From Thiobacillus sp. UBA6205 (GTDB lineage: Bacteria; Pseudomonadota; Gammaproteobacteria; Burkholderiales; Thiobacillaceae): 6,764 nt of DNA. The notes under the pieces were generated by a model. It saw only the letters and a list, made by a program, of their open reading frames with translations, made no database searches and was not told where the DNA came from. Below are positions 5,135-6,764 of this stretch, one piece after another. Made by a program: the position numbers and the translations under genes. Position 1 is the first letter of the stretch, and every line of letters starts with the position of its first letter. The stretch is from contig DISR01000013.1 of the NCBI GenBank assembly GCA_002421825.1, forward strand, positions 219-6,982. Direction: 5' to 3'.

Positions 5135-6340
5135 TCATTCGTGCCGCAAGGCGTCGATCGGGTTCAGGCTCGCCGCACGGCGCGCCGGGAAGAAGCCGAA
5201 GATGACGCCGATGGCGGCGGCGAACAGGAAAGCCAGCAGGTTGATGCCGGGGTTGAACAGGAAGGGCACCTGCATGAGGTAGGCGAGGCCCATCGAGGCG
5301 ACCACGGCGAAAGCGATGCCGACCAGGCCCCCGAAAGCGGAAAGCACCACCGCCTCGATCAGGAACTGCAACAGCACTTCCCTTTCCAGCGCGCCGATGG
5401 CCAGCCGGATGCCGATCTCTCGCGTGCGCTCGGTCACCGACACCAGCATGATGTTCATGATGCCGATACCGCCCACCAGCAGGCTCACCGCGGCCACCGC
5501 GCCCAGCAGCGTGGTCATCACCTTGATGGTGCCGGTGAGGGTTTCGGCGATCTGGCGGGTGTCGAACACGGTGAAATTGTTGTCTTCGCTGTCCGCAAGC
5601 CTGCGCCGCTCGCGCATGAGCTGTTCGACCTGCTTTTTCACCTTGTCGGTGGAGACACCGTCCTTGACCGAAACCATGAGCGCGCGCACGTCGGTGTTGC
5701 CGGTGAGGCGCCGCTGCACGGTCCTGATTGGCATGACGATGGTGTCGTCCTGGTCCGAGCCCATGGCCGACTGGCCCTTGCTGGCCAAAAGGCCGATGAC
5801 TTCGCAGGAAAACTGCTTGACGCGGATCTCGCCGCCGATAGGGTTTTGCTTGCCGAAAAGCTCGCGCCGCACGGTCTCGCCGATCACGCACACTGCCTTG
5901 CCGGCATGCTCTTCGCTTTCGTTGAAATAGCGGCCATCGGCCAGCTTCCAGTTGCCTGCGACGAAGTAGTCGATCGTGCTGCCGGTGATGCTGGTGGACC
6001 AGTTGTTGGCGCCACTGATCACGGTGACGGAACGGTTGGCCGTCGGCGCCACCACATTGATGCCGTTGATCTGGCTCTTGAGCGCCTCGACGTCGACGAG
6101 CTTGAAGTTGGGTGCGCCAAGAAAGCCGAAGCCGGCAAGGCGCTGGCCGGGGCGTACCGTGAGCAGATTGGTGCCGAGGCTGGAAATCTGGTCGGATACC
6201 GCCTTGGTGGCGCCGTCGCCGAGGGTGACCATGGTGACCACCGCCGACACGCCGATGACGATGCCGAGGATGGTGAGGAAGGAACGCAATAGATTGCGGC
6301 GGATGGCGCGCAGTGCGAGCAGGAAGGTGTTCCAGATCAT
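5135..6340 (-). CDS. MacB-type ABC transporter permease
   Basis: The 401-residue product is the membrane part of a type VII (MacB/FtsX-fold) ABC system. Such systems use ATP hydrolysis in the cytoplasm to drive periplasmic movements, exporting substrates with a MacA-like adaptor or acting on the envelope. The first membrane segment is at about 18-40 (SFLTILGIVIGVSAVVTMVT). A large periplasmic domain follows, about 42-270, and three C-terminal membrane segments lie at about 274-300, 324-356 and 366-385. The coupling segment VTERTREIGIRLAIGA (302-317) and the terminal PARRAASLNPIDALRHE (385-401) are family hallmarks. The ATG at 6340 overlaps the upstream ATPase stop in ATGA, so translation is coupled. 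E. coli MacB carries ATPase and permease in one chain; here they are separate. A specific substrate cannot be named, and lipoprotein-release permeases (LolC/E) are less likely given the MacB-like ends. Confidence 0.93.
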   Translation of the reverse strand: MIWNTFLLALRAIRRNLLRSFLTILGIVIGVSAVVTMVTLGDGATKAVSDQISSLGTNLLTVRPGQRLAGFGFLGAPNFKLVDVEALKSQINGINVVAPTANRSVTVISGANNWSTSITGSTIDYFVAGNWKLADGRYFNESEEHAGKAVCVIGETVRRELFGKQNPIGGEIRVKQFSCEVIGLLASKGQSAMGSDQDDTIVMPIRTVQRRLTGNTDVRALMVSVKDGVSTDKVKKQVEQLMRERRRLADSEDNNFTVFDTRQIAETLTGTIKVMTTLLGAVAAVSLLVGGIGIMNIMLVSVTERTREIGIRLAIGALEREVLLQFLIEAVVLSAFGGLVGIAFAVVASMGLAYLMQVPFLFNPGINLLAFLFAAAIGVIFGFFPARRAASLNPIDALRHE

Positions 6341-6764
6341 CGCACCGCTTCCCCGTTGATTTCATCGCTTTCCACGCGGCCGTCCTTGAAGTGCACGGTG
6401 CGGCGCGCACAGGCGGCGATGTCGTGCTCGTGCGTGACCATCAGCACGGTGATGCCGCGCTCGCGGTTGAGGCCGGTGATCAGGCCCATGATTTCGTGGC
6501 TGGTTTTCGTGTCGAGGTTCCCGGTAGGCTCGTCGGCGAGCAGCACCCGGGGGCGAGTCACGATGGCGCGCGCGATGGCGACTCTTTGCTGCTGGCCGCC
6601 GGAGAGTTCACCCGGTGTGTGGTGTTCCCAGCCCTTGAGACCTACGGCTTCCAGCGCCTCGTAGGAGGCGGCATGCCGTTCGGCGGCCGGTTCGCCGCGA
6701 TAGAGCAGGGGCAGTTCCACGTTTTCCAGCGCGGTGGTGCGCGCCAGCAGGTTGAAGCCCTGGA
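6337..6764 (-). CDS. MacB/LolD-type ABC transporter ATPase, C-terminal part (5' end outside window)
   Basis: This is the cytoplasmic nucleotide-binding subunit for the adjacent permease. The visible 142 codons begin at the Q-loop (QGFNLLARTTALENVELPLL), so Walker A and the start codon lie beyond the right edge. The ABC signature is LSGGQQQRVAIARA, Walker B with the catalytic Glu is VLLADEPTGNLD, and the switch histidine is in VTHEHD. These match the MacB/LolD/FtsE branch. A GTG at 6718-6720 is in frame but cannot be the true start, because conserved Q-loop residues precede it. The TGA at 6337-6339 overlaps the permease ATG by four bases. A periplasmic adaptor gene (MacA-like) may lie further upstream, but that is not visible. 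Confidence 0.94.
   Translation of the reverse strand, partial: QGFNLLARTTALENVELPLLYRGEPAAERHAASYEALEAVGLKGWEHHTPGELSGGQQQRVAIARAIVTRPRVLLADEPTGNLDTKTSHEIMGLITGLNRERGITVLMVTHEHDIAACARRTVHFKDGRVESDEINGEAVR

Noticed and set aside
5114..6292. Long plus-strand open frame (392 codons) opposite the permease
   Set aside because: It is the antisense shadow of a clearly recognised MacB-type permease in GC-rich DNA. Its translation is His/Asp/Gly-rich with no domain.
4983..6410. 475-codon minus-strand open frame overlapping the permease
   Set aside because: It runs in a different phase from the permease with an extremely Arg/His-rich translation; only the 5135-6340 frame has membrane segments and family motifs.

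Overview
The window is a high-GC bacterial chromosome segment, most likely from a betaproteobacterium (Nitrosomonadales/Gallionellales/Rhodocyclales-like). Three things point there: the order rpsF - priB - rpsR - rplI - dnaB - alr, the PriB-like remnant between rpsF and rpsR, and GC-rich codon use throughout. No plasmid or phage gene, rRNA, tRNA or CRISPR array is visible. The genus cannot be fixed from the sequence alone.

Layout. (1) Positions 1-1287 hold a ribosomal protein operon: the 3' end of rpsF (S6), a priB remnant that is frameshifted as written, rpsR (S18), rplI (L9), then a clear intrinsic terminator. (2) Positions 1288-2156 hold about 870 bases with no credible gene but dense structure: a 94-bp inverted repeat (92/94 identical) around 442 bases, a third short degenerate copy of the same repeat ends, a 13-bp hairpin and a series of GC-rich hairpins, a multibranch-foldable segment, then a perfect DnaA box and a candidate promoter directly before dnaB. 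(3) Positions 2157-5080 hold dnaB (replicative helicase), alr (alanine racemase, GTG start directly after the dnaB stop) and a 137-residue protein I cannot name. (4) Positions 5135-6764, on the minus strand and convergent with the previous block, hold a MacB-type permease and the 3' part of its separate ATPase, which share an ATGA overlap.

How the parts relate. The first block supplies ribosomal proteins and, in relatives, the replication-restart factor PriB. The second block supplies the fork helicase and the D-alanine source for peptidoglycan. The third is an ABC export or envelope system whose remaining parts lie beyond the right edge. The observations most worth a second look are the broken priB, the composite repeat island separating the operon from dnaB, and the DnaA box about 45 bases upstream of dnaB. 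I found no convincing wholly new multi-gene system.
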